Assembly (NCBI GenBank): GCA_963770505.1
Contig: CAVYPR010000001.1
Location: 1,359,130-1,423,129, forward strand
Reading direction: 5' to 3'
Source: CAVYPR01 sp963770505
GTDB taxonomy: Bacteria > Actinomycetota > Acidimicrobiia > Acidimicrobiales > RAAP-2
Length of the DNA stretch: 64,000 nt
Of the stretch, positions 52,295 to 60,011 are shown piece after piece. The translations under genes were made by a program, and so were the position numbers. Numbering within the stretch: the stretch's first letter is position 1; every line of letters begins with the position of its first letter. Under the pieces are notes generated by a model, which had not been told where the DNA came from, made no database searches, and was given only the letters and a program-made list of their open reading frames with translations.

Positions 52295-53221
52295 TCGTGC
52301 AAACATGTCCCTAGCCGGCGGCTAGGTGGGACACCTTGCGGCTACATGCGTGGACAACTGCTTACTGGAGCGAGCGCCGTCACTTGCCCAGATGGAGCCG
52401 ACAGGCAGTGGTTCGAACATCGGCATTTTCCCCGGCTGGGAAAAGCCAGTGAGATACAACGTCTGACCAAGGAACACGGTGTCATTCCGACAACCCGTGG
52501 AGGCGATGGTGTGGAGGCGATGGGGCTCGAACCCACGAACCTCTTGACTGCCAGGCGCCTCGATGGCGTGGGTCTGCAGCGGTTCCGAGGGTATGAGCAA
52601 GTCAGGGTGTGTTTTGCGCCTCGCTCCGATCCGGTCTGTGGTGTGCAAAGAGGGGTGGTCGCGCAGGGATCGGATGACAAGGCAGTGACAAATTCCGAGA
52701 TCAAAGAGTCGGCTGCAGTTCGGTCGCAACCCGATGCCGACCTCGTCTCAAACACGGCACTCATCGGGTGACGCGACACGTCGTGTCGACGATCCGCCGA
52801 GTCTCATTGAATTCTTACTTTCGCACGCGCTCACGTCGTAACGCATGAGAAGTTCCAGTTCAGCGCACGTTGTTTGGCCTGTCTTGGCTTACCAGTTCGG
52901 CAATAGGCAGCGATGAATCATCTAGTTCTGATCGGACACCTCCACGCGGTGTTGCTATTGTCAGCGCCTTCCGTCGCCGGAAGTGACGAACAACGATAAG
53001 ACGACGGGGAGAGTTGGGTGGTCACCCGGAAGGTGTGAGGGGACTCGCATCAACGGATGTCACAGCCCCGCCCCGGTCTCGTTGGCACCGAGGAACAACT
53101 CGTCTACATAAACGTGCCATAGAGACCTCACGGACGTCATCCCACGGTCGCGCCCGACACCCAATGGCTTACAGATGGCCTGATGGGGAGATCAGCGCGC
53201 TGCGGGTGTCAGGAGGCATAC
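52295..53221. other. About 0.9-kb region without a convincing gene
   Basis: Between the gene at 51920 and the transglycosylase-like gene. A 141-codon frame at 52346 exists, but its peptide (EAMGLEPTNLLTARRL) is what translation through a tRNA 3' end commonly gives, so it is not accepted. The region contains the tRNA-Ala-like fragment at 52512. Confidence 0.6.
52512..52554 (-). other. 3' half of a tRNA-Ala(GGC)-like gene, candidate attachment-site remnant
   Basis: On the minus strand the sequence starts at an anticodon loop (CTGGCAG with anticodon GGC), runs through the 3' anticodon stem TCAAG, a variable loop, the T arm GTGGG-TTCGAGC-CCCAT and an acceptor 3' strand CGCCTCCA. No matching 5' half (acceptor GGAGGCG, D arm) lies upstream. 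Tyrosine-integrase elements recombine at just this tRNA segment, so a leftover att copy is likely. The 12-bp tail TGGAGGCGATGG also occurs at 52498 and 54384. Confidence 0.6.
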
Positions 53222-54362
53222 ATGACATCGCAGAATTGGCTGGCACGTTCCGCTGCCATCCTGCTGCTCTGCGTCGGCGGGGCCATGACCCTCTCCGGCG
53301 CCACCGCGGCCGCTTCAGCCGACGTCGTCCTGAATGCGCCGATCGTCGAGTTGGCGGCGACGCCCGACGGTCACGGGTACTGGGAGGTCGCCGCCGACGG
53401 TGGGGTCTTCGCCTTTGGTGACGCCAGCTTCTACGGGTCGATCGGGGGCCAGCACCTGAACGCCGCGGTGGTCGGCCTGGCGCCAACGCCCGACGGTCAC
53501 GGGTACTGGGAGGTCGCCGCCGACGGTGGGGTCTTCGCCTTTGGTGACGCCAGCTTCTACGGGTCGATCGGAGGCCAGCACCTGAACGCCGCGGTGGTCG
53601 GCCTGGCGCCAACGCCCGACGGTCACGGGTACTGGGAGGTCGCCGCCGACGGTGGGGTCTTCGCCTTTGGTGACGCCAGCTTCTACGGGTCGATCGGTGG
53701 CCAGCACTTGAATGCGCCGATCGTCGAGCTTGGCGACAACGCCCGACGGTCACGGGTACTGGGAGGTCGCCGCCGACGGTGGGGTCTTCGCCTTTGGTGA
53801 CGCCAGCTTCTACGGGTCGATCGGTAGCCAGCACTTGAATGCGCCGATCGTCGAGTTGGCGGCGACGCCCGACGGTCACGGGTACTGGGAGGTCGCCGCC
53901 GACGGTGGGGTCTTCGCCTTTGGTGACGCCAGCTTCTACGGGTCGCACAGAGGTACACCGGGCCTCGGCCCGGTGACCGGAATAGCCGGCTCTGCCGACG
54001 GTCACGGATACTGGGAGGTCGCAGCCGACGGCGGCGTCTTCAGCTACGGCGACACCGGATTCTTCGGGTCGCTTGGCGGCGCCTGGGCGACGCCACCCGC
54101 GGCAACGAGTGGCCCCTTCAGTCTCCCGTCGCCGTGGGGTTGCATTGCCGTACACGAGAGCGGCGGCGACCCGAATACGGACACCGGGAATGGCTACTTC
54201 GGCCTCTTCCAATTCTCCATTGCTTCGTGGAAGGGGGCTGGTGGTCCGCCCGGCCTGCCGAGCGACTACAGCGCTGCTGTGCAGCTCCAGATCGCCGAGA
54301 ACCTTCAGGCTATGCAGGGGTGGGGCGCGTGGCCCGTATCGTCACGGCTCTGCGGAGTCTGA
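53222..54362 (+). pseudogene. Secreted transglycosylase-like (Rpf-type) protein with six GYW/FGD repeats, +1 frameshift at about 53729
   Basis: ATG 53222 (after CAGGAGGCATAC) opens a signal peptide (ARSAAILLLCVGGAMTLSGA) and 42-residue repeats of the form TPDGHGYWEVAADGGVFAFG then DASFYGSIGG. An extra C at about 53729, relative to the sister repeats, shifts the frame after repeat three; repeats four to six and a C-terminal domain continue in the other frame to 54362. That domain (CIAVHESGGDPNTDTGNGYF, GLFQFSIASWKGAGG) is a transglycosylase/resuscitation-promoting-factor-like muralytic fold with Glu in HESGG. With the frame restored the protein would have about 379 residues. Confidence 0.82.
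53330..54085 (+). repeat. Six tandem 126-bp coding repeats
   Basis: Same 42-codon module as in the L,D-transpeptidase-like gene at 19950, here with DNA nearly identical among units 1-5 (start-to-start 126 bp, for example 53361 to 53487). The sixth unit is diverged. Confidence 0.9.
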
Positions 54363-54383
54363 CGAGTTCGGACACTTACGGGT

Positions 54384-54395
54384 GGAGGCGATGGT
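54384..54395 (+). repeat. 12-bp copy of the tRNA-Ala-like 3' end
   Basis: TGGAGGCGATGG repeats the tail found at 52498 and 52512. With those copies it flanks the transglycosylase-like gene as a short direct repeat. Confidence 0.45.
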
Positions 54396-54502
54396 CTGAG
54401 TCTCAGCGTAACTGGGACGGCATGTCTCAGCATCTGTGGGACACCTGATGCTGAGGTGTCCCCATGGATCTGGCCCTCTGGAGTCAGGCCGCTCGTAACC
54501 AC

Positions 54503-54565
54503 GCGACCCATAACACCCGACAGCCAGAGTTGGCATAGGTATCACCTACCGCCGGCCTTGAGCGC
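54503..54565 (+). repeat. 62-64 bp dispersed repeat, copy 20
   Basis: Boxes GCGACCCATAACACCCG and ATCACCTACCGCCGGCC, 63 bp; it precedes the gene at 54632. Confidence 0.72.
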
Positions 54566-54631
54566 AGCCCCCTTCTAATGGATAGCTTGGTAAAAGTCGG
54601 GCGACCGCTCGACGGACGGGAGGCACAAAGC

Positions 54632-54937
54632 ATGACTGTTGGATCCTCTACCGTGACCACCCTCAAGCCGGGGCGAATGTCCGACGCACTCGCCATCACC
54701 AAGAAGTTCAACGAAGTCATCGTCCGTCACGGCGGCAAGAATGTGCGCAACATGTTGCTCATGAGTTCCACTCCGATCCGGATGGTCTCGAGCTACGAAG
54801 CAGAGAACCAGGCCGATTTCGGCAAGGTCTCCGACGGCCTGCTGGCCGACCCCGACTTCGAGCCACTCATGAACGAAGCCTTCGGTGAGAAAGGGCCGTG
54901 TAGCGGGTACGTGACGGAGAACTGGATGGAGGTCTGA
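54632..54937 (+). CDS. Hypothetical ABM-like small protein (array unit)
   Basis: A 101-residue protein, STVTTLKPGRMSDALAITKK, FNEVIVRHGGKNVRNMLLMS, TPIRMVSSYEAENQADFGKV, LLADPDFEPLMNEAFGEKGP. The strand-helix-strand pattern with the GRMSDALAITKKF helix fits a dimeric ferredoxin-like (ABM-related) fold. ATG 54632 follows GGGAGGCACAAAGC. It lies between copy 20 and a truncated copy at 54967. Function unknown. Confidence 0.65.
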   Translation: MTVGSSTVTTLKPGRMSDALAITKKFNEVIVRHGGKNVRNMLLMSSTPIRMVSSYEAENQADFGKVSDGLLADPDFEPLMNEAFGEKGPCSGYVTENWMEV

Positions 54938-54966
54938 AGGCTTCCTACACGAACAGCTAAGGGCCT

Positions 54967-54991
54967 GTCCCATATCGCCGGGACCGGGCAC
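54967..54991 (+). repeat. Dispersed repeat, 3' half only, at the IS21-remnant junction
   Basis: GTCCCATATCGCCGGGACCG then GGCAC is the second box plus the 3' arm. IS21-homologous sequence begins inside it (at about 54985, CCGGGCACTTCC), so the insertion or recombination point falls in the repeat. Confidence 0.65.
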
Positions 54992-55452
54992 TTCCAGGCT
55001 GCCCAGGAAGCCGCCCTGGGGCGCAGCCGGGGCCGCCACCTGGCGCTCATCCTGCCCGACGAGGCACCACCCGCAGCCCCGGTGCGCCTGGAGGTGCAAG
55101 GTGACGTCGACGTCGAGGTGCCCGACCTCGCCCGCTATGAGACCGGTGGCCGGCCGTGACCGTCTCGCTCTATGAGCAGCTGAAAGACGACCTGGGTTAC
55201 CTGGGGCTCTCGCGCTCGGCCGAGTGCTTTGCCGTGCTGGCCGAAGAGGCCAAGGACCAGGAGTGGAGCCACGTCGACTTCCTGGCCAGGGTCATTGCCG
55301 AGCAGGCCTCGGCCACCACCAACCGGAAGTTAGCGGCCCGCCTGCGCTTCGCCCGGTTCCCCTTCCGGCGTTCCTTGTTGGACTTCGACTTCGAGTTCCA
55401 GCCGACCGTCGATCGCAAGCTGGTCGAGGACCTGGCCACGCTTCGCTTCATC
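54985..55452 (+). mobile_element. IS21-family remnant: 3' end of istA and 5' part of istB
   Basis: It matches the element at 61.6-64 kb in opposite orientation. 54985-55159 encodes the istA C-terminus (GHFQAAQEAALGRSRGRHLA through LARYETGGRP, TGA at 55157). GTG 55156 opens istB with the same GTGA overlap and gives MTVSLYEQLKDDLGYLGLSR onward for about 98 residues to DLATLRF. It then breaks off into unrelated sequence. The preserved part of istB is in frame here, unlike the full-length copy. Both element ends are missing, so this is an immobile fragment. Confidence 0.88.
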
Positions 55453-55620
55453 GGCCATCGGCCCCGGACTCATTGACGCCGCCAAGAAGATGGGGGTGCC
55501 GTTGCCCGCAGAACTCGACGGACCCGATGCAGAGTTCACCCCTGAACTGCTCGTCAAGTTCCTGAGGCAAATCTGCTGGCATCTTTTCCCTCGGCTAAAG
55601 CCGAGAAGCGAGACATTGTG
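55453..55620 (+). pseudogene. C-terminal fragment of an unidentified gene
   Basis: After the IS21 break a frame from about 55454 reads AIGPGLIDAAKKMGVPLPAE, LDGPDAEFTPELLVKFLRQI and ends at TGA near 55618-55620. It lacks a start and reads like the conserved end of a protein whose 5' part was removed by the IS21 event. I cannot name the family. Confidence 0.4.
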
Positions 55621-55623
55621 AGG

Positions 55624-55637
55624 ACTGCCCCATAATC
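55624..55637 (+). repeat. Dispersed repeat, 5' box only, next to the IS110 element
   Basis: ACTGCCCCATAATC matches the first box, but no second box follows within 40 bp; IS110-related sequence comes next. Confidence 0.4.
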
Positions 55638-55727
55638 AATGACAATGTCCCTGAGGGTCCACCGCCTTGCGGCTGGTTCTCAATAGGTTCGGGAGCACTG
55701 GGTCCCTAGACCTGACTTGATGTGTGT

Positions 55728-55828
55728 GACGCCTGCTGGCGTCGTCGGTCGAGCGGCTCAGCAGTGCACAGAAACGGGCACGTCCCGTTCCGAAGGAAGG
55801 GTGATGGGCCCAGCCTGTTCGAGCAGGC
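55728..55828 (+). ncRNA. Hairpin-rich leader of the IS110 element, candidate bridge RNA
   Basis: Three perfect stem-loops lie in about 100 bp upstream of the transposase: GACGCC-TGCT-GGCGTC (55728-55743), AACGGG-CACGT-CCCGTT (55773-55789) and GCCTG-TTCGAG-CAGGC (55813-55828). IS110-group elements express a structured non-coding RNA from the non-coding end next to the transposase gene that pairs with donor and target DNA. Position and structure fit; the guide loops were not identified. Confidence 0.45.
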
Positions 55829-55894
55829 CGGAACCCCCCGTCGCTCCGATACGGGACGGCCGTGCCACCCCTCACCACTTACAGGAAGGAAGGG

Positions 55895-56941
55895 ATGGCC
55901 ATGACCATCGTAGAAGCTGCCCGTGGGGTGACCGGTGGTGTCGACACCCACCTCGACGTCCACGTTGCAGCTGCCCTGGACCCGCTCGGTGCTCTGCTCG
56001 GGACGAAGCCCTTTGAGGTGAGCCCGGACGGCTACAAGGAGTTGTTCTCGTGGCTTGAGAGCTTCGGGGAGGTAGGCAAGGTCGGCGTTGAGGGCACCGG
56101 CGCCTATGGCGCCGGGCTGGCCAGATTCCTCCGGCGCCAAGGTGTCCAAGTGATCGAGGTGGACCGACCCAACCGGGCCGAGCGGCGTCGATCTGGCAAG
56201 TCCGATCCCCTCGACGCCGTCGAGGCGGCTCGGGCGGCTCTCGGCGGCCGAGCGAGGAATGTCCCCAAGGAGCGCACCGGTGCAGTCGAAGCCATCCGAG
56301 TCCTCGTTGTCGCCAAGCGCTCTGCTCGCCAGGCCCGCACGAAGGCGATCGTCCAGATACGCCACCTGGTGATCACCGCCCCTGACCAGCTCAATCAACG
56401 GCTTAGGGGCCTAAGGATCCAGGCGCTGGTGGACACGGCAGCTTCCCTGCGACCTTCGCAGTCGGGGGATCCGGTCACTGCCGCCACCAAGGCCTCGCTC
56501 TCCTCACTCGCCCACCGGGTGCTGTCTTTGGACGAGGAGCTGGCCGAACTCGACAGGCGGCTCGAGGCGCTCGTCAACGCCGCAGCCCCCGAGCTCCTCG
56601 CGCTCTTCGGTGTTGGTCACGACACGGCGGCCGCACTCTTGGTCACCGCCGGCGACAACCCCGAACGCCTTCGCTCAGAGGCCGCCTGGGCGCATTTGTG
56701 CGGTGTGGCACCGATCCCCGCGTCATCAGGCAAGTCCGGGCGCCACCGTCTTGACCGCGGCGGGGATCGCCACGCGAATAGCGCACTGTGGCGGATCGTC
56801 CTGGTGCGGATCGCCCATGACCCCGAGACCCGTGTCTACTTCGAGCGCCGCGTGAAAGAGGGTCGCTCCAAGCTCGAGGTAATCCGAATTCTCAAGCGCT
56901 ACGTCGCCCGAGAGGTCTACCGCCGCCTCCCGCGTGGCTGA
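55895..56941 (+). CDS. IS110-family transposase (DEDD type)
   Basis: About 348 residues. The N-terminal RuvC-like DEDD domain shows GGVDTHLDVHVAAA (first Asp), VGVEGTGAYGAGLARFLRR (Glu) and RSGKSDPLDAVEAARAAL (Asp pair). The C-terminal transposase-20 domain has LFGVGHDTAAALLVTAGDNP, then PASSGKSGRHRLDRGGDRHA with the conserved Ser, and ALWRIVLVRIAHDPETR. The length is normal and the frame intact. ATG 55895 follows AGGAAGGAAGGG. Such enzymes work with a bridge RNA and make no terminal inverted repeats or target duplications, so element ends were not fixed. Confidence 0.92.
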   Translation: MAMTIVEAARGVTGGVDTHLDVHVAAALDPLGALLGTKPFEVSPDGYKELFSWLESFGEVGKVGVEGTGAYGAGLARFLRRQGVQVIEVDRPNRAERRRSGKSDPLDAVEAARAALGGRARNVPKERTGAVEAIRVLVVAKRSARQARTKAIVQIRHLVITAPDQLNQRLRGLRIQALVDTAASLRPSQSGDPVTAATKASLSSLAHRVLSLDEELAELDRRLEALVNAAAPELLALFGVGHDTAAALLVTAGDNPERLRSEAAWAHLCGVAPIPASSGKSGRHRLDRGGDRHANSALWRIVLVRIAHDPETRVYFERRVKEGRSKLEVIRILKRYVAREVYRRLPRG

Positions 56942-57171
56942 TTCCGCGGCCGCGGGTTTGGCTCACCCCATAACTGTCACCCGACAGGGTTGACCTTCGG
57001 AAGGACCTGCCGACCCGCGGCCCGGACCCTACCGATCTCTGAACGTGTGGCCTCATAAGAGCATGCCCTCTTCGAGTGGCTCGTCATTGTTCTGCCCGCT
57101 GTTCTCACTCCCAGCCACCCCAGAAGGGGCTTGACAAGTGATAGGAGCGTCCTCCGGCATATCGGACGCAG

Positions 57172-57234
57172 GTGCCCCAGTGCGTCGGGGGTGGGTCACA
57201 GACCGAACGGCTGCAGCCGCCGGGTCGTTGAATT
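57172..57234 (+). repeat. 62-64 bp dispersed repeat, copy 21
   Basis: First box GTGCCCCAGTGCGTCGG, second CTGCAGCCGCCGGGTCGTTG, about 63 bp, somewhat diverged. It lies between the IS110 element and the PNPOx-like gene. Confidence 0.6.
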
Positions 57235-57328
57235 CGCCCCGCGGCAGCACTTCCGGGTCAACACTGGTAGACGTCTCTTAGACGACCCGATTGAGAACAA
57301 GTCGCCGGACAATCAGAATGGAGACGCA

Positions 57329-57853
57329 ATGGACATCATCAACTTGGGTGCGACGGACGGTTTGCCCCCGGTGAACTGGGCGAACGTCGTCGAGAAGCTC
57401 GATGCCGGATCGCCGCCGGCTCCAGACGCCCACAACGCTCGTACGACGTGGCTCTCGACGGTGAACGAGGACGGGAGTCCGCACGTGACTGCGGTCGGTG
57501 CGCTCTGGCTGGACGGAATCTTCTGGTTCCAGACGGGATCGGGTACCCGGAAAGCTCGCAACGTCGCCCGCGACCCGCGCTGCTCGATCGCGGTGTCGAT
57601 CCGAGATGCAGACGTCGTCGCCGAGGGTGAGGCAGCGCGAGAGGCCGATCCGACCACGCTGGCGCGCCTTGCCAAGGCCTGGTCGGATCAGGGGTGGCCC
57701 GCCGAATTGGATAAGACCGGCGCCGGTATCACGGCCCCGTTCAACGCGCCGTCGCAGGGACCACCGCCGTGGAACGTTTATCGCATCAAGCTGCATTCAG
57801 TGACTGTGGCACTGGGCACCGAGCCGGGCGGGCTGACTCGCTTCAGGTTCTAA
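57329..57853 (+). CDS. Pyridoxamine 5'-phosphate oxidase-like flavin/deazaflavin protein (array unit)
   Basis: A 174-residue split-barrel protein. DAHNARTTWLSTVNEDGSPH and VTAVGALWLDGIFWFQTGSG, TRKARNVARDPRCSIAVSIR are the standard first strands of PNPOx-like F420- or FMN-dependent enzymes in actinobacteria. The ending WNVYRIKLHSVTVALGTEPG is typical. It likely reduces or oxidises a small molecule with F420 or FMN. ATG 57329 (after AATGGAGACGCA) is preferred to an in-frame upstream start that crosses repeat copy 21. Confidence 0.87.
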   Translation: MDIINLGATDGLPPVNWANVVEKLDAGSPPAPDAHNARTTWLSTVNEDGSPHVTAVGALWLDGIFWFQTGSGTRKARNVARDPRCSIAVSIRDADVVAEGEAAREADPTTLARLAKAWSDQGWPAELDKTGAGITAPFNAPSQGPPPWNVYRIKLHSVTVALGTEPGGLTRFRF

Positions 57854-57939
57854 CCTCCGCCCAGCCATCTATGTGTCCAACATCATCGGCATGGGCGGCC
57901 ACTACGTCGGTCGGTTAGATCGGACTACTTCGATTTGCC

Positions 57940-58001
57940 TGCCCCCTACCGCTCGACCCTCTCATTGCCCCTGGTGCCACCTACCGCCGGGTCGTGGGCG
58001 C
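57940..58001 (+). repeat. 62-64 bp dispersed repeat, copy 22
   Basis: Boxes TGCCCCCTACCGCTCG and TGCCACCTACCGCCGGGT, ending CGTGGGCGC. 62 bp. Fragmentary AAA-ATPase coding sequence begins right after it. Confidence 0.82.
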
Positions 58002-58012
58002 TGTCCCGCGGC

Positions 58013-58300
58013 GGCACACCTCTATATCGCGACGGTGGTTCCATCGGGATTGCCGGAGCTGCGCGCTCCATTTTGCTCGCCGCGGTCGATCCCGACGACG
58101 AGACACGACGTGTGCTGGTATCCGAGGCCACCAACTGCGCGGTAATGCCCGACACTCTCGCCTACGAGCTAGTGGACGACGAGGGTCTCGGCTGTGCCCG
58201 CGTCCGATGGCTTGGCACCAGCCCGCACACGAGCGGCAGCTTCTTGGCCTTCACCCACGACGACCACCAGCGGGCGCAACAAAAACCCTCCGCTAGGTAG
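58013..58300 (+). pseudogene. Fragment of an AAA-type ATPase (RepA/primase-helicase-like)
   Basis: The frame has no start near its homologous part: TPLYRDGGSIGIAGAARSIL, LAAVDPDDETRRVLVSEATN, LAYELVDDEGLGCARVRWLG. This is the segment after the ATPase core in plasmid- or phage-type AAA proteins (GSIGI-GAARS, DPDDxxRRVL). The Walker motifs that should precede it are missing, so it is a broken remnant of a replicon or prophage gene. The 5' break coincides with repeat copy 22. Confidence 0.5.
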
Positions 58301-58323
58301 TTCGCAACGATTCAACGCTGCTG

Positions 58324-58587
58324 CTATTGCTTCCATGTTGGACCTGCTGTGGTCGCTTGGGCGCTCACGCCGCAGACCGTCACTGCAGAGCCGTCCCCTC
58401 GGACGGGGTCCGAGCAGACCCGTACCTGAGAGCTTCCCAGCTTCACACTAAGACAGCGTGGATTTGCTGCCACCTTCGGCACACACCCGGTCAGGTGGAA
58501 GACGGCGATCAGCACGGCCAAGACGCCGATAAATGTGCCCACACCGGCGACGCCTGTAAGTTCAACCTGGGAACGCTTTGTACTCAT
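58324..58587 (-). CDS. Small hypothetical membrane protein
   Basis: An 87-residue protein: MSTKRSQVELTGVAGVGTFI, then GVLAVLIAVFHLTGCVPKVA as one membrane helix, and an external tail with several Cys (PRCLSVKLGSSQVRVCSDPV, VTVCGVSAQ). The LTGC could be a lipobox-like end of a signal peptide. Start ATG 58587. Divergent from the exported protein at 58695. Family not recognised. Confidence 0.5.
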   Translation of the reverse strand: MSTKRSQVELTGVAGVGTFIGVLAVLIAVFHLTGCVPKVAANPRCLSVKLGSSQVRVCSDPVRGDGSAVTVCGVSAQATTAGPTWKQ

Positions 58588-58694
58588 GGACTACGGGGCA
58601 AGGCCCACAACCAAACTGAGCGCTCCGACTACCGTGGGATGGTACCCAAGCCGAGCAGGATGTTCACGCCGTGAAGGATTCGCCTCGGAATAGG

Positions 58695-59333
58695 ATGAAG
58701 CTGACCAAGCGGGCCGTGGCCGTTCCCGTTGCGCTGTGCGCAGTCCTCTCTGTGCTTGCCTGCGCTTGTGTACGCGAAGGCACTCAGAAAGCGGCGGTTA
58801 CGACTAGCTCACTACCAGCTCAGACGACCACGACGACGACCGCACCGACCACGACGACCGCACCGACCACGACGACGACGAGCCCTGTTCCGGCGGAAAT
58901 GGAATCTTGGCTCGCCGCCGCCAAGGGTCCCTTTACGGGTCTAACTGCGGCGCTTGGAACCCTCAACGGGAGCGCTGACGCGGACAAAGACGTTCAATCA
59001 GATCCCGGATCAGCGAACCTCATCCTCCCAACGATGTGTACCAGCGCTTCCCAGGCCTGGCAATCCGCGGAAGCGGTGCCGGCTGCTCCGATCCAGGAAC
59101 TCCAGACCGATTGGCAAGCTCTACTGACTGCATTCGACGGCATCGTGTCCGCTTGCAATTCCGCTGAATCCTCCGGTAGTGGCGCCACATTCTTGACTCA
59201 GCTGCCAACCTTGGAGCACGCGACGCTCATACTTGGTAACAAGCTCGGAAACGACGTAACCCAACTCGGGTACTGCTTCCCATCAAGCACTTGTCTGCCG
59301 CCATACTCCATTGCGGGACAGCCAGGAGGTTGA
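58695..59333 (+). CDS. Putative lipoprotein with Thr-rich linker
   Basis: A 212-residue exported protein. MKLTKRAVAVPVALCAVLSV followed by LACAC gives a lipoprotein signal; residues 45-65 are a Thr/Pro linker (TTTTTTAPTTTTAPTTTTTS), common in actinobacterial wall lipoproteins. The mature domain is helical (ESWLAAAKGPFTGLTAALGT, AAPIQELQTDWQALLTAFDG, TLEHATLILGNKLGNDVTQL) with four Cys. Function unknown. ATG 58695 is preferred to GTG 58671 because it begins the signal peptide. Confidence 0.68.
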   Translation: MKLTKRAVAVPVALCAVLSVLACACVREGTQKAAVTTSSLPAQTTTTTTAPTTTTAPTTTTTSPVPAEMESWLAAAKGPFTGLTAALGTLNGSADADKDVQSDPGSANLILPTMCTSASQAWQSAEAVPAAPIQELQTDWQALLTAFDGIVSACNSAESSGSGATFLTQLPTLEHATLILGNKLGNDVTQLGYCFPSSTCLPPYSIAGQPGG

Positions 59334-59479
59334 TCTAAATCTCGGGCACTTCGGATCTGAGCTAGGCCTGATGACCCGCCCTCGCCGGTGTTCGCAACCG
59401 TTGCTGCGCCGCGACCGGCACTTTGAGGACACCCCGCCTCGGGGTCGGCTAAGGAGTATCGGGACACCCTGCAACAAGG

Positions 59480-60010
59480 CTAACCAGCGATGTCGGCTAA
59501 GACGCCCTGCAGAGCCTCGTAGGTGGCATGACGCCTTCTACGGGACGAGGTTGTCATCGTGACGGTGGTCTCGTCAGCCAGAAGAAATTGGATGCCGCTC
59601 TTGGTCTGCTCGATGCCATGGGCGCCGACGAGGTCAATCGCCATCGACTGAAATCTGAGTCTCGCCGCAGGGGTTTGGTGGAAGACAACGACACGTCGAT
59701 CCGTAATGAGCCAGAAGAACTGCTTCAGCTGGAGGTCCCCAGTGACTGCCGTCGCCATTCTCCTGATGCGCAACACAATGATGGGTTTCTCACCGAGAAG
59801 CACCATGCCCGCGATCCGGCGCCGAGACGCCTTGCCGAATGTGAAGCGTGACTTGCCCTGCTTCGTTGCTTGCAGAACAGCAGCAAGTACCGACTCTGGG
59901 ACTGTGACCTGCTCAGTTGGTCGTGTAACCAACCCCGGTGGTGTTACCAGGCCCACCTTGACCTCCCTGCTTGCCCGACTTGTGTCCGTGCCTCGCAAAG
60001 TGTCGCGCAC
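59480..60010 (-). CDS. Hypothetical PH-like domain protein
   Basis: A 176-residue protein. After a poorly conserved 35-residue start come SVLAAVLQATKQGKSRFTFG, IAGMVLLGEKPIIVLRIRRM, FFWLITDRRVVVFHQTPAAR and SGIQFLLADETTVTMTTSSR. The LITDRRVVVF strand is typical of bacterial PH domains, which bind membranes or partners. No transmembrane helix. Start at 60010. The upstream neighbour is repeat copy 23. Confidence 0.62.
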   Translation of the reverse strand: MRDTLRGTDTSRASREVKVGLVTPPGLVTRPTEQVTVPESVLAAVLQATKQGKSRFTFGKASRRRIAGMVLLGEKPIIVLRIRRMATAVTGDLQLKQFFWLITDRRVVVFHQTPAARLRFQSMAIDLVGAHGIEQTKSGIQFLLADETTVTMTTSSRRRRHATYEALQGVLADIAG

Positions 60011-60011
60011 G

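Noticed and set aside
52512..52600. Complete tRNA gene
   Set aside because: The T arm, 3' acceptor strand and anticodon loop fit tRNA-Ala(GGC), but no complementary 5' acceptor or D arm lies upstream.
52346..52771. 141-codon frame with EAMGLEPTNLL
   Set aside because: The peptide is the typical translation of a tRNA 3' end and flank; no codon or domain support.
53169..54212. Arg-rich minus-strand frames over the GYW repeats
   Set aside because: Antisense of the 126-bp coding repeats; repetitive because the sense strand is.
57131..57328. N-terminal extension of the PNPOx-like protein
   Set aside because: The extension crosses a dispersed repeat and has no domain; the ATG at 57329 fits the family start.
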